From Takakia lepidozioides (Eukaryota; Streptophyta; Takakiopsida; Takakiales; Takakiaceae), in NCBI GenBank assembly GCA_030704615.1, contig CM060731.1, positions 26,472,001-26,536,000 on the forward strand: a stretch of 64,000 nt of DNA, in the 5' to 3' direction. Below the pieces are notes generated by a model. That model saw nothing but the letters and a program-made list of their open reading frames with translations. It ran no database searches and was not told the DNA's origin. This document shows, piece by piece, positions 46,317 to 59,500 of the stretch. Each line of letters starts with the position of its first letter. Within the stretch, counting starts at the first letter, position 1. The translations under genes and the position numbers were made by a program.

Positions 46317-48861
46317 TCAGAATGGACTATGACTACGGGGCTCCACGACTGGGGGAGCTTGCTTTGAATCTGTACTGGAAAACTGGCCCACCACACTTGA
46401 GTGGGGCAGATTTGCATCCCCTCTAGCCAAAGCCATCACATTCTCTAGCAAGTATTTCTTGGGAAGTCGCCCAACTATGTTACCTTCCTCATTCCCTTGT
46501 CTGTCAAGGAATGCAAAATGGGGTATGCCCTCCACCCCAAACTCATCCAGCTCCGGTTCCCATTTGGAATTGTCCACATTCAGCATCACAAAGTTGATGC
46601 GGTCCCTGCACCAATTTGAACTCAACCCATGATAATGATGTAGTTTAGGATACTGGGAACAACCGAAGAGAATGGATAGGCAATAAATAGCTGCGACAGA
46701 CATGTTCACCACTCATGCAGACTATTGCAAGATTGCAGGCCTATGTAATGACCAGGATTTTGGTCGCAATTGGAGTTCGCAAGATGCAACATGGTGAACT
46801 GAAGTCCAATCTTATGAAGGACCAAAAAGAAATCATCCCTACTTCACACTGGGCGAATTCTTGTTAAGGAGATCTGAAGGGGAGAGATGTGAACAAGTAA
46901 AATGCTTTGCCATAGCACATGCCTTGCAGCTACCCGTCCAGTCAGACAGGACATTCCTTGTTGGGTTACATGATCCTGGAGCTCCCACATAGCTCTCCCA
47001 TGCCAAGGATGTCCTATTGATGTGAGAGAAAAGAATGTACTCATGAGATGTTGGCGTAGCCTTGTGGCCATAGACCCTGTGCCCAGTTTGGGCAGATCGA
47101 TGCAAGGAAAAAGAGAATGTATTTATAAGACGTTTGCTGTAGCCTTGTGGCCCCTTTTCCAGTTTGGGAGGGAAAAGAATGTACTCATAAGACGTTGTTT
47201 GCCATAGCCTTCTGGCCACTGACCCCGCGCCCAGTTGAGCGGAACACAAAGGGACAAACTACCTTTGTCAAAGGCTGACGCTGGTAGTATGACTTACCTT
47301 GGAACAGACAATTGATCCAAGTGTTCCAGATATCCTCTAGAAATCCCTTTACACAAGCATCAAAAGAGGGAAAAGAGAGAATTAGAGAGATGTTAAGCTT
47401 GTCCATGCAAAACAACAGAGAGTAAAGGCTGGCTGACCTACCTGTATTCCTCTTCCACGCCATAGACATCATGGGCCATTTCACGACAGACCTCACACCA
47501 ATCAGCATAGAACTCCACTACTGTTGGTCGCCCGTTGGCCAATGCCTGATGCAAAACCCCAAATAAAACTTCAACCTAAAATCCTACCCTTAATGAGGCC
47601 CTAAAAACCTGTTCATTGATACTGCAACAACAGATACATGTACTCTCACCAGCCGTGATTTTCACCATGTCCGGACACCCTTCCCTTCTCTCAGGGAGAT
47701 TTTAGTCAGCAAGCTCACAATACAGGAGTTTAGCTGTACGGTTACGGTCACCATAGCTTCCCCACAACAAGCTTACCTTGGCAATTTGTGCCAGGGAAGT
47801 CCTAGGAACCACCAGCCCCCACCTAGATCTAGCTGATATTCTGGATTTGATGAAGTAAAATGTAACAATAGATTGTGATGAGAACAATTGGTTACCTCCT
47901 CATAAGCAATAGCATTGGCTGTAAGCTGCCTAAGACCAGGGCCTGCACTCTCCAACCGCCCTGATGCAAACAGGCCCACCGCCACCAGCATTGAAGCCAA
48001 AGCTATAGCCTGATTGGTTTGTTTCGTGGGTCCAATCATTTGAAATCCTTGTTTCGTTCCCGCTCCCCTGTTACTTGCCCCCTCCTTCGGTGACTCTGGT
48101 GCTTCTGACACCTCCCGGTCTGTCTCCCCCTGCAAGCCAAGCAACAGTTGGACAGATTAAAACTTGGTGGGAAAACCTAAGTACTCAGCTCTTACTCATT
48201 ACAAAGCACTCATTTCTTGCAGCAGTAATCCTGTGCAATTTGGGCACAAGTCATCCAGAAGCACAGGCGGAGATCATCTCTTGACACATTTGTGGCCAGT
48301 GGCAGCAGAACAGGGGTAAAAGACACATGGCAAAAAGAAAGACATTCCTAAACAAAGTTATTGTTGGCTGGTTCTAAATGCTCTAGCTATTTTGGATGAG
48401 ATTGACACAACGAGAGGAAAGCAGATGAGAAGGTCAGGGGGGTTGCGAAACAGAGATAAGGAAGGTTCAGAATGCAGGTGGATTTCTCAGAAAGTCACAA
48501 TGTGACAGGTATAGAGCTCAATCACCTGGTTGCAACATTGAGATGATGAACCTGGATCAGGCTCCTTATTTTCAGCATCAGGCATACACCTCCATTTTAA
48601 TGTCTCTTTCTCTACTCTTTCACAGATGTGTAGCCTTCCTCTTTGGACCAACGCAAGCCCTTGTGAGGAAGGGTGCCAGCCAATCAGATGTCTGGTGGCT
48701 CTTTCTCCTAACAAATTTGTACTTGCCGAGCGTTTCTGTGGCCTGATTGAAGGCACATATCTCAATCCTCCTTGGATACAGCCAAGTGGCGCTGTGGCCA
48801 ACATAGTGGGTGAACTGCATGTCATCCAAGCCCCAATTTCAACACAAGTTGTGGTCAACAT
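46317..48861 (-). CDS. HCF164: Thioredoxin-like protein HCF164, chloroplast (spliced)
   Basis: Thylakoid-anchored, lumen-facing thioredoxin-like protein. In Arabidopsis it is needed for cytochrome b6f assembly, passing reducing power across the membrane towards c-type cytochrome maturation. Minus-strand exons: 48861-48526, 48129-47896, 47545-47442 and 46605-46317 (320 residues; an ATG at 48825 would give 308). Exon 1 is a Ser/Arg-rich transit peptide. Exon 2 has the membrane anchor ([20 protein letters not shown]) and ends in AIAYEE. Exon 3 carries the active site, [16 protein letters not shown], with both cysteines. Exon 4 reads [20 protein letters not shown], then [20 protein letters not shown] with the cis-Pro. 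The match to plant HCF164 is close. The third intron (46606-47441) holds three copies of a dispersed repeat. Confidence 0.93.
47026..47217 (+). repeat. Three tandem-like copies of the dispersed 45-bp repeat in an HCF164 intron
   Basis: Copies at about 47026-47070, 47111-47152 and 47173-47217 share AGAATGTACTCATAAGACG, then TTTGCC.TAGCCTTGTGGCC. They lie on the strand opposite to HCF164 transcription. Overlapping ORFs on the minus strand are artefacts. Confidence 0.85.
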
Positions 48862-51067
48862 TCCTCAAGTGCTAGCTAGAAACTCAGCAGTACCAGTAGA
48901 GCTACCATGAAGCCCCACTTTGGACCCAAATAACAAGAATGTTTCTCAGGACACACTTGTCCCGGACACTAACCAATGTTAATTTTATTCAGTGCCTTGC
49001 AGCAACCTTCCCTGGCAGTTCTCATGCCCAGAACCTGTTAGATGTTCAATCCTGACAACTGCGATACGGGAATGTCGAAAAATAGAGGTAACTTTCTGTT
49101 AAAGGCATCATTTGTGCTGAACGTCAGTCAGTGATTCAAATCCAGTGCCTTGCTACCTCCCAGGAGAATGGTTGTCCAACATTGACAATGTATCCAGCTG
49201 TGAAATTTTAATACCACCGCATCAATCTACACTCAACCACAACCAGAGGTAATCTCATTTTAGTGGTCATCTGTGCTGAAAAATAACCAGGACTTCAAAT
49301 TTAATATTCCCTGGCGAAATGGCTATCACAGCAACTGTTGCGCCCAGATTATTTCCTTGAGGTAACAGTGAATACTGTCTATTCGCTCTGGTCAGAGATC
49401 TAGTACTGTCATCCAATTCAGAAAATTACCTACTCCTCTTCACTATTCCTGCAGTGTTCAAGCATATTCAGCCTTGGCTTGGAACAGAATTGAACATCCC
49501 ACACAATTGGCAAATTCCATCACCTATATGATAGCACTATTCTATGATAGATAGGTATGTTTAGGTGCAGTTATTCTATCACATTCTACAACTGTTTCCA
49601 AATAATGTCCTCCAGGATTGCAACAGCTGCTTTTGCAACTAGTGAAAGCTTGCTGACCCAATGATCCGACACCAGTACGTAGCATATATGTTGACACCTT
49701 GTCCCTAATCAGATGACGCATTCAATCTGTCCACAATAGGCAGACTCTCAACCCCGTCCTTTCTTCATTTTAAAGCAGGTTACTCTTTCAGAACTTCAGT
49801 CATACTTGAGCAACGGCGCCCCCGCCTCCTGTAGGATCTCAAGCTTGCCTATGTAGAGTGCCCATTTGAAAATCAGGGCAGCATGAAAATCGCACTCGCT
49901 CACATATCCGTAGTTGCCTTCGCTGGAGAACAACCTTGAGTCCTATACCCAGGAAGGACACTCGAATTCATACTTGAAACGGGATTTTACAGAGAAGACC
50001 AAGAAGAAAATAAGACAGAACTGAGGATAAATGCTTGGCGAAAGGTACCCAACAATCCAGTAGACCCTACTTACGGAGGAGAATGAGGTCCAAAGCATAT
50101 GCAAAAAGCTGTAGCACAAGAGCTGCAGTCCGTCCACCTCCGTGGCCGTGTCAACTGAGCAAGCTACCCACCTTCAGCCACATATTTGGCCACTTACAAC
50201 GGTTAACTTTTCCACGTGCCTGTAAGGACTTGGTAAAACCATAGCTGGGAGCTGCAACAAGCAAGTTCTAGCACCCATTACACCCAAAACTATCCAGTAT
50301 GTCAATTGATCCAAGGCCAGTTGCTGTAGTCACAATTCTGGGAAATGAAACACAATGAAACACTGAAGAAAAAGAAGAAGGAGAGGATCGAGAACTGGCA
50401 TCTCACTGAACGAGAGGAAGCAGACGATGCTGAGAGAAGAACACAAAAACCATGGGAGAGAAGAACTACCCAACAGTCCAAATAACTACCTGAGGCGTGC
50501 GATGGCTCGACGTGAACCCACAATTGAGAAGAAGGCGAGCTTAGGCCCAATCTGCGCTCAAACTGCTCTACTTACGCTGGGCCACAGATGGTGGCTCACA
50601 GTCTGAGTGGGAGTGAGGTGTTCACCCATTGTACATGTTGTAAATAAAGTCTTACAGGGTTTCATCATTGTCACACTACCTACCTCCCATCAGGCGGTCC
50701 ACAGTTCAAATTTCCTTTCTTGCGATAACTTTGGCATTCATTGAGCAACTCAGTTCATACGTAACCTTCTCTCGATATCCAACCCTACCATCCCCAATGT
50801 TACAATGTTAGTCTTCGGATGCGTCACGGAAGGCGAGGTGTATTTGTTGAAGGACATCCGATGTGGAAACGATTTGGGCGATTTGTTTCCACCGACAGAA
50901 GAAGTCCCTCTTATGCGGAATTCTCTGGCTTGGGTTTTTGTGCGAGGATTTTCTGCATGATCGACGCTACGGTGGAATGAAATTCACGGAAGCTGGAATC
51001 AATGTTGCGTCTCATCAGTGTCATTGGAAGAGTCCGAAGCTTTTTAGCTTGATTCTCAGCCAACATC
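48862..51067. promoter_or_regulatory. Shared upstream region of HCF164 and NADK3
   Basis: The two genes diverge from this 2.2-kb interval. No ORF with recognisable homology lies in it. It must hold both promoters, but I could not pick a convincing TATA box or paired element for either. Confidence 0.4.
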
Positions 51068-54000
51068 ATGAGGAGACGGGTGATGGTGTTACTGAAGCGC
51101 AGTGCATATGACCTTTATGTTGCCCGACATAATGACCCCAATATCACTTCCCTTCTCTCCAATCAACTGGTAAGTGGGTCCCTTTGTCCCCTTTCCGCTC
51201 TCTGGAGATCGCTCTCATGAACTCATGGTCTTGAAGTGCATATAGTTAAGGTTACAGTTTCGAGGTTTGGTGAATTCTAGCGTCCCTTCGCGGTGGGTTC
51301 ATGTAAAAGAGATGTAACCATCCCAGTCGATCTCTTGCATTACGTCAGTGATGCTTCCCGTAATGGATACAATGACTGAAGTGCCCCCTAAGTTTGACTG
51401 CACCCTCTTCATCAAGGCTGGGGCAGAAATAAATCTAGTTAGTTAGGGACAATTGTGGCCTGGATATATGTAAAACTGGTTGGTCCACAAAAGCGATCTC
51501 AGTGCAGCTTAATTATTGAAGGTGTTGGGGTTTTAGCGCAGCTAAGGGTTCATGATTTACGATTAAGATTGCAAACTCTCTGCAAATGGACAAGCATGGG
51601 TGTCTAATCTGCGGTGTTCAAAATTTTGAAGACAGTTTTTTTACTTTTAAGCGAATGCTTCTCGCTGACAGTTGTCAATGTTACTTTTTGTTGTGTTCAT
51701 CTAGAAAGGTAGGCTACCATTTGACTTAAGGTGTGGGCACGAGAAACTGGACATGTGGCTTGCATGGGGGATGCAAAGTACACAATTTTCTACGAAACAT
51801 ATGATATGAACATTGCAGTCAGATTTCTGTCCAAGCCAAACTAGAAAGGGTGAAATACTTTACTGTGATGTCTTGATTGGCTCTCTGTGGTCAAACAGGT
51901 GACCTTTGCTCTCATTCTAGGAGGGGTCTATGGCCACAAGGCAATGGCAAACAACGTTTTATGAGTACATTCTCTCACGTTAGGGACAGACAAAGAAAAT
52001 AAGTAAGAAAGTTCTGAAAATATGTAAGAATTGTGGTTATCTTGCATGGCTGTAAGTCCAAAAACTATTTGTCAGGACTGGCTACTTTGATGCTCTTGGT
52101 GGTGGTTCCTCAGAAGATAATGTTCAACAGACCTCCCAATTAGACGTCCACTGTATTACCTATACATCTTTTAGTGTGATGCTCATTTCACTGTATGTCT
52201 GATTTTCAGTTTTGGCATTGTCATGAACAGTATTTTGGCTCAAACCAATACGTTCGACCAACTTCTATAACATCACAGTGAATGTAGGTGCACCTTCCAC
52301 ATCGCACTGGGAGTATGGTGCTTAACTTTCTTGTGATGCAGGTGGCAGGCAATTTATCAGACAAGCAAACCTTGTTTGACCAGGCCACACAGGTGTGCTG
52401 CAATCTGCTCATAATTCCAATGCCAGTAAATCCCAATCACCATCTAACACATGAGCACAGGACAGAGTGTAGCAGCTATTATCAGGAGTCAAAGTCCACA
52501 GGTACTAAACCACAAGGATTTCAAATCTCAAACATATATTATCATGCAAGTATTGCTGATATTTGACAGAGCGGGTTACAGAATTGGTAAAGCCATATTA
52601 GACACCGCGGAATTCTGACTGCTATTCTGGGGCTTCAGTAGGGTGGATTTTGCGTTAACATTCAACTGTGGGGTGGACAGGTGGTGGGCAACCTGGCAGA
52701 TAGGCACCGTGTACATGAATGCACACTTCAGGCTTGTAGAGAAGCACTTGACCGACGCCAAGCCCACATCCAGTATGAGACCAGGGTCCGTGACACGCTG
52801 GATGCTCCAATCCGGGATGTGGACCTGGTGATCACTATAGGTGGGGATGGCACACTCCTGCAAGCCAGCCACTACTTGGATAGTCTAACCCCAGTATTAG
52901 GGGTCAACTCTGACCCCACCCAGTTGAATGAGGTATTACTTCTGATGGCTGTTTGCTGTTGAAGTTACTTTGAGAAGTTCTAAATTCCTTGGATCCATGG
53001 ATCGCTTGACAACGTGTACCTAATCTCCAGTTTAAAGGCACTGAGATGTCTATGCATGGTATTGTAGACAAGGCTTACTGGTCTAGAAGGGTTGGTACAC
53101 CATTGGTACGAGGCTTGCCTGAGTGTAGTGGAGGGATGAAAGTAGTAGGATGACTCTGTAGGTGCTCAGAAGGATGTCATATGGCTGTGGTTGAGGGACA
53201 GGTAGAGGATAAACTGAAGGAATTTGATGCAACTCGGAGTGCAGGTCACTTTTGTGCTGCAACTGCCAACGATTTTGAGCAGGTTGTTCACGAATACACT
53301 GCAAGTGTTTTTAGAGACCATGGTGTTGGCCACTTGTTAATTTACACAAAGCTTTAATCTTAGTCTAGGTAATATTGGACAAAAGCTTTAGTGTGATGAT
53401 TGAGGAATGAACATCAAATGCATCTCAACATTTGGATAACTCGATAGTCACACAGTGATCCTGGGTCTGTGATATTTAATTGCAGTCAGGAAGCTGAGTA
53501 CATGAATTTTTGTAAGAGTGTGCAATTTGCTATGCAATGGGTATATCTTTTCTTCAAGACACTAAATTGAGTAAAAAACATGTAGATGCTGTTTTCCACT
53601 GAGGTATTAAAAGCACCAAGTTGTAGTTCTTAACCAAAAAAAAGTATCTGGAGATTAATCTGCTAATTGTATTCTCTTTGGTCTCCATATTGGGGAATTG
53701 GTTACATCTTTTGAGAATTCTGTGCACTCTTGGGAGGTCAACTTCATATACAATTGCTATGTGCCAGGTGCTGGATGAGATTTTGGATGGGACACGCAAA
53801 CCAGTGGAACTACAGAGAATCTCTACGATTATTGATGGTGTCAAATTCCAAGTGCCAGCTCTGAACGATGTGTTGATGGCCCACCCCAACCCAGCTGCTG
53901 TTTCCCGCTGCACTTTCAGGTATGTAGTACTCGTCTAGCATAAATGAGTCTAGCTTACGAGAAGCAGGGGACACTACAAATTGCGGTAAAAACCAGACTT

Positions 54001-54872
54001 TCTTTTTATTAATTTCTTGGATCCCACAGATGTCCAAGAGGTACGATGGAGAACATTGTAAATGGTGTAAATACGTAAATACCCCTCTTTCGGCAACCCT
54101 AGTGGTTAAGCATGTTGTTGCATATATTTCTCACAAGGCAACTGCCATTCAATATCTGTTGGTGGCATTCATGCAACCCCCATCTAGTAAGCCTCGAAAA
54201 TGGAAGTCAGCTTCTAACCTGACTTTGCTTACAGGTGAGAACCATCTTTAATTAAATTTCATGATCTCATTCCCTTTTGGAATGCGTAGGAGTCAAGCAT
54301 CCTACTAGGGAATGATGTATGAAATTGACTTAATGTATGAAACCCAGCCTACTCCACAGTGTATTTATGTTTGGGAGTTCACTTGAGAATACATGGATGC
54401 TGCTTCACAGAGGCTGGACGAAACATTAAAGAGTTAAAAGCTCTTCAGATGACTCTTGATTTTATTCCTGGGATCTCAGCTCAGTTTGTGGGATGTGTAT
54501 AGCATCGTAAAGGAGGGCACTGGCGACCCCGTATCGCCCATTATCCATTCACGCTCAAGCGGCATCCGGGTTTGCACTGCTGCAGGTTCCACCGCAGCAA
54601 TGAAGTCAGCTGGGGGCAATCCAATGCCCTTGATGTCAACCTACCTGCAATACATGGTTAGAGAACCCAATTCCCCACATCCAAAGCTTGAGAGCCACGT
54701 GCGTGGCTGGATTAGCGCTGATGAAGCTTTGCATGTTTACTGGAGGAGCCGACAAGGAATGATCTATTTTGACGGATCACACCTCTGTCACCCTCTTAAG
54801 TTTGGTAGCAAGATTGAAATATCATCCTCTGAAGCCCCTGCATTGCGAGTTTTTACAGATACGCAAAAGTGA
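51068..54872 (+). CDS. NADK3: NADH kinase, NADK3-type (spliced)
   Basis: Phosphorylates NADH (and NAD) with ATP to make NADPH; the Arabidopsis NADK3 enzyme prefers NADH and is linked to stress responses. Exons: 51068-51169, 52681-52932, 53202-53282, 53768-53919 and 54503-54872, all GT-AG and frame-compatible, giving 318 residues, close to the 317 of Arabidopsis NADK3. The start is the first in-frame ATG after a stop (MRRRVMVLLKRSAYDLYVAR). Exon 2 holds the NAD-kinase motif DLVITIGGDGTLLQASHYLD (GGDGT) and LGVNSDPTQ. Exon 3: FDATRSAGHFCAATANDFEQ. Exon 4: NDVLMAHPNPAAVSR. Exon 5: SSGIRVCTAAGSTAAMKSAG and the C-terminal beta domain, ending VFTDTQK. A cryptic exon at 52342 lies in intron 1. Confidence 0.94.
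51931..51977 (-). repeat. Dispersed 45-bp repeat in NADK3 intron 1
   Basis: The minus strand reads GAGAATGTACTCATAAAACG then TTGTTTGCCATTGCCTTGTGGCC, matching the copies at 39.9 and 47.0-47.2 kb. Confidence 0.85.
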
Positions 54873-56564
54873 TTGATGCTTCTCCTTTGGTTGGTGCAGT
54901 TTGCATGCTTGGCTTGAATTTGGAACTTGCTTTGGAATTTGTAGTATCTGTGGGAGATTCTGGCCTCCTTCAAGATGGAAGCTCGATTCCACTTAAGCAC
55001 TCACTAATCACTCATAGCACGATGAGTATTGGAATGTGGATGGAGCCATCGGCATGTAAATTTCAGAGATGGGGATTGGATGTGCGGGCCTTACAATGTC
55101 TTCCACTGAAATCTTGAGAGACTTTGTATAGTTTGCCACCGGACCAGGAATCCTTAGGGGTGTGAGAAAAACCTCTCAAGCAGGTCAGTGTTCATTGTGG
55201 TGGACCTACTGTACCCAGATTAGAAAATGAGTTAAATTGGGAAAGGCTAGGAAGTGCAAATCCTTGCCTCTTCATATGCCTTCTTACCACTGTAGCTGGA
55301 GGGTTAGTACTCCATGGTCACATTGAAGAGCTTTTAAAGATTAAAACATACAAACCAGGACAACTTTGAAGACATCTGGAAGAAGCATTTGAAAGCGGAA
55401 GGAAATGAGAAAGAATGCTGTCTCACAACTTGGAGGGTTTGATCTTAGAGTACAAGACGAGGATGTACAGAAGGAGGCTCCGAGTACAAGTAGGACAACA
55501 ACATCAAATAATTCCAGATGATGCTGACACAGGAAGTCCTCGTGCAGGTAAGCAGTTCTCTGGCTCTCAAAGCTGAAGGCCTCAGGCTAAGGCAGTCCCT
55601 GCACCTGCCCTCTTAGTGCATAGGACAGGAGAATAAGCTGGAATCATACACTAGACACATTGGATTAATTTGAAGCCTCACAAGGTGTGCTCTTCCAGCA
55701 GACATTCTTGATCCATAGGGTATGCTACCTGGGAGTAGCCCAAGGCCACATGAGGGATGTGGAGAATTCTTATTGAGGTAGGAAGGTGAGTTGATGCTGT
55801 TATCCCCGATAACTTAAGGAATTGAGCAATCTGGTTGCATGTTCCCTGCACAGGGACGCTCGTGAGATTCTCACTGATGAGCATGTTCTCATCTTGCTTT
55901 GTGCGATTCATTACTTTCACCGGAGGACCAAAGGGCCCATGGGGTACAGTACGATAGCACAAACTTGTGCGAAAGAAACAGTTGCACATGAGAGTCATCA
56001 AGAAATTGAACCATGAAGACAGAGGGCCTTCATGGCCACCAGGCATTTCTGGTCCTTAAGTAGTAAATGCCTCTGCTAGAAACAGAGAGAAATGGCATGG
56101 TAGGATGGAAGCTCTGCAGGAAGTCTCCAGGGAAGCTTGTATCCTGGGGCTCCTGATCCCAAAAGACTCTTAACCAATTTGTGCAACTATGCTGGGTTCC
56201 GCCACTACTGTCAGTGGCCTGTCTCACCTTGGGAAGCAAGGATCCAGCAAAGTATGCAGATCTTTGCTTATGAAAGGCTTCATTATGTTGTCTGGGTTGA
56301 TTCCAACTTTTGGTTCTGGAGCTGCTCAAGTTTGATTTAGCTAAGTTTGATTCCATTTTGGGATCTTTGGTTGCCTTTGTGGCTTCTTGACCTTATGGTT
56401 TTTTTCGCTCTACTGAGCAGGCTATGTGAAGGGGTTTTCTATTAACTTCAATGAGCATAACCCCAGCCCAATGGAAATGGGAGTCACCATCTGGGAAAGT
56501 CTCAACATAGTTTGCAAGACCTTGGCTGGAAACCCTGATGCTTGTTTCACTGAGCATCACCAAT
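54873..56564. other. Intergenic between NADK3 and the PPR gene (tail to tail)
   Basis: Probably contains both 3' UTRs. Short ORFs show no recognisable family, and I see no RNA gene or transposon end. Confidence 0.5.
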
Positions 56565-59500
56565 TCACCAATAATCTCCGCAAGAGCACACCCCATTCTG
56601 GAAATGATGAAAGCGACTGGCATCCCTGGCCACAATTTCTCTCCCAACGATCTTTGAGATGAACTTGGTGGCAGTGTGGCAGTCACCACAAACCCGAAGA
56701 TTCTTGATTATGCGGATAGGTGTTCCAGGAGGTGTGCTGATGAGACCAAAAGCAATGGCCAGCTTTTCACTGTGATGGCAAAGAGCTTGTTCCTTCTGCC
56801 ACTGATCCACATCATGCAGTACAAAGTGTGTGTCAGGCACATACCCTGCCTCCTTCATCTGCCTAGTCAATTTATCCAGCTCAGCATAGATTTCCTCTGT
56901 TTGTGGGTGTGATCTATCTTCTACAACAAATGTATGTAGTCTGTTCTTGACCTCAATCCGGCTGAGTGCCGGCTCCTTCTTTACACCTCTGTTCTCCATC
57001 ACTTTTCTCACCTTTGCTACATCACTCCACCTCCCAGCCACAGAATAGATATTAGAAAGCATAGTGTACACAGTGGCATTTTGTGGGTCCAACTTGAGGA
57101 TACATTCTGCAGCCCGTTCTGCTAGCCCTACATTGCCCTGAATTCTGCAGGCACCAAGCAAGACTCCCCACATGGCGGCATCTGGTTCAAATGGCATATT
57201 GTTGATAAGGTCCTCTGCCTCATCCAACCACCCTGCACGGCCAAGAAGGTCAACCATGCAGCCATAGTGCATGCCTGTTGGTGCTATTTCATAATCTTGA
57301 ATCATGGAATGGAAGTAATGATAGCCTTCATCTACTAGGCCAACATGGCTGCAAGCAGAGAGAACACCAATGAATGTGACCTGATTAGGAGTAACCCCTT
57401 GCCTTTTCATCTGCTCAAAGAGTTGAAGGGCCCCCTTGCCATGCCCATGCTGAGCATATCCAATTATCAAAGCAGTCCATGAGACCACATCTTGCTCTAG
57501 GATTTTGTCAAACACTTGCTGTGCATCCCTGAGACTCCCACACTTGGCATACATGTCAACAAGAGTATTACAAACTTGCACTTCGGACTCAGATCCAGAT
57601 TTGATGAGGTGGGCATGGACCCACTTGCCCTCTTCCAGGGCTGATAGGCCTGCGCACGCATTCAGGAGGCTAATGAACGTCACCTTGTCAGGCTTGAAAT
57701 CTTCTCTTTGCATTTTGTGGAAGAGTTGGAAAGCATCCTCACAACGACCATGTAGAGCAGATCCTGCAATCATAGTATTCCATGAAATCACATCTTTATG
57801 AGGCATGTTGTCAAACACTCGGCACGCATCCACCAGACTCCCACACTTGCAGTACATGCTGACAAGGGCATTCCCAACTTGGACATCTGACTCAATTCCA
57901 GCTTTGATAATGCCTGCATGGAGCTGCTTGCCCTCTTCCAGAGCTTCTGGGCAGACACATGCCTTCAGAATGGTAATGAAAGCAACTGCATCCGGCTGAG
58001 GCATTTTCTGAAACACTTGCTGCGCATCTGTGACACTCCTGCTCTTGCAATACATGCTGACAAGGGCTGTGCCAACTTGGACATCAGACTCCAATCCAGC
58101 TTTGATGATAGCCGCATGTAGCCACTTGCCCTGTTCCAGGGTTACTGGGCTGGCGCAGGTATCAAGGATGCTAATGAAAGTGACCTTATCTGGCTTCACA
58201 CCTTCTCTTTCCATTTGCCGAAAGTACTCAAAAGCCTCCTTAGCTTGATCATTCTCAGCAGATCCTGCAATTATCAGATTCCATGAAATGACATTTCGAT
58301 CAGGCATTTTCTCAAACATCCGGCGGGCATCCACCATACTGCCACACTTGCAGTACATGCTGACAAGGGCATTGCCCACTTGAACTTCTGATTCCAATCC
58401 AGCTTTAATGATGTCTGCATGTACCCACTTGCCCAGTTCCAAAGCGCTTGGGCTGGCACAAGCATTGAGGACACCCATGAACGTTATCCCATTTGGCTTC
58501 ATGCCCACTCCTTGCATATTCTGAAGCAATTCAAATGCTTGTTCTAGATGCCCTTGCAAACCTAAGCCTGCTATCATCGCATTCCATGAGATCACATCTC
58601 GATTTGAAATTTTTTCAAAGACTTGGTGGGCATCCACAACACTCCTGCACTTGCAAAACATAGTTACAAGGGCTGTCCCCACTTGTACATCCGACTCAAA
58701 TCCAGCCTTGATGATGCTTGCATGGAGCTGCTTGCCCTGTTCAAGGAGTTCTGGAATGGAGCATGCATTGAGGATGTTAATGAAAGTCACTTTGTTTGGC
58801 TTCATGCCTTCTCCTTGCATTTGCTTAAAGAGGTCAAACGCCTTTCCACAATGCCCTTGCTGGGCAGATCCTCCAATCAAGGCATTCCATGAGACCACAT
58901 CTCGCATAGGCATCTTGTCAAACACTTGATGCGCATCAACTACCCTCCCACACTTGCAATACATGCTGACTAGGGCATTACCCACTTGGACTTCTGACTC
59001 CAATCCAGCCTTGATGATATCTGCATGGACCTGCTTGCCAGGTTCCTGAGCTGCAGGGCTGGCACATGCATGGAGGATGCTAATGAAAGTGAACTTGTCT
59101 GGCTTCACACCCTCTTGTTGCATTTTCTCATAAAGATGAAATGCCTCTTCACCATGCCCATTCTGAGCACATCCTGAAATCATCACATTCCAGATGTAGA
59201 GATTTCTTGCAGGCATTTTGAAGAACACTCGTTGCGCATCCACCACACTCCCACATTTGCTATACATACTGATAAGGGCAGTCTCCACTCGGACATCTGA
59301 CTCAAATCCAGCTTTGATGATGCCAGCATGGAGTTGTTTGCCTTGTTCCAGAGCTGCTGGGTTGGCACATGCATTGAGGATGGTAATATAAGTGACCCTG
59401 TCGGCCTCCATGCCTTTGCGGTGCATTTGATGAAAGAGTCTGAAAGCCTCCTCACCATGACCATGCTGAGCACAGCCTGCAATCATTGCGGTCCAGGAGG

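Noticed and set aside
46839-47249. 136-codon minus ORF in the HCF164 intron
   Set aside because: It is made of the dispersed 45-bp repeat copies and unrelated intron sequence.
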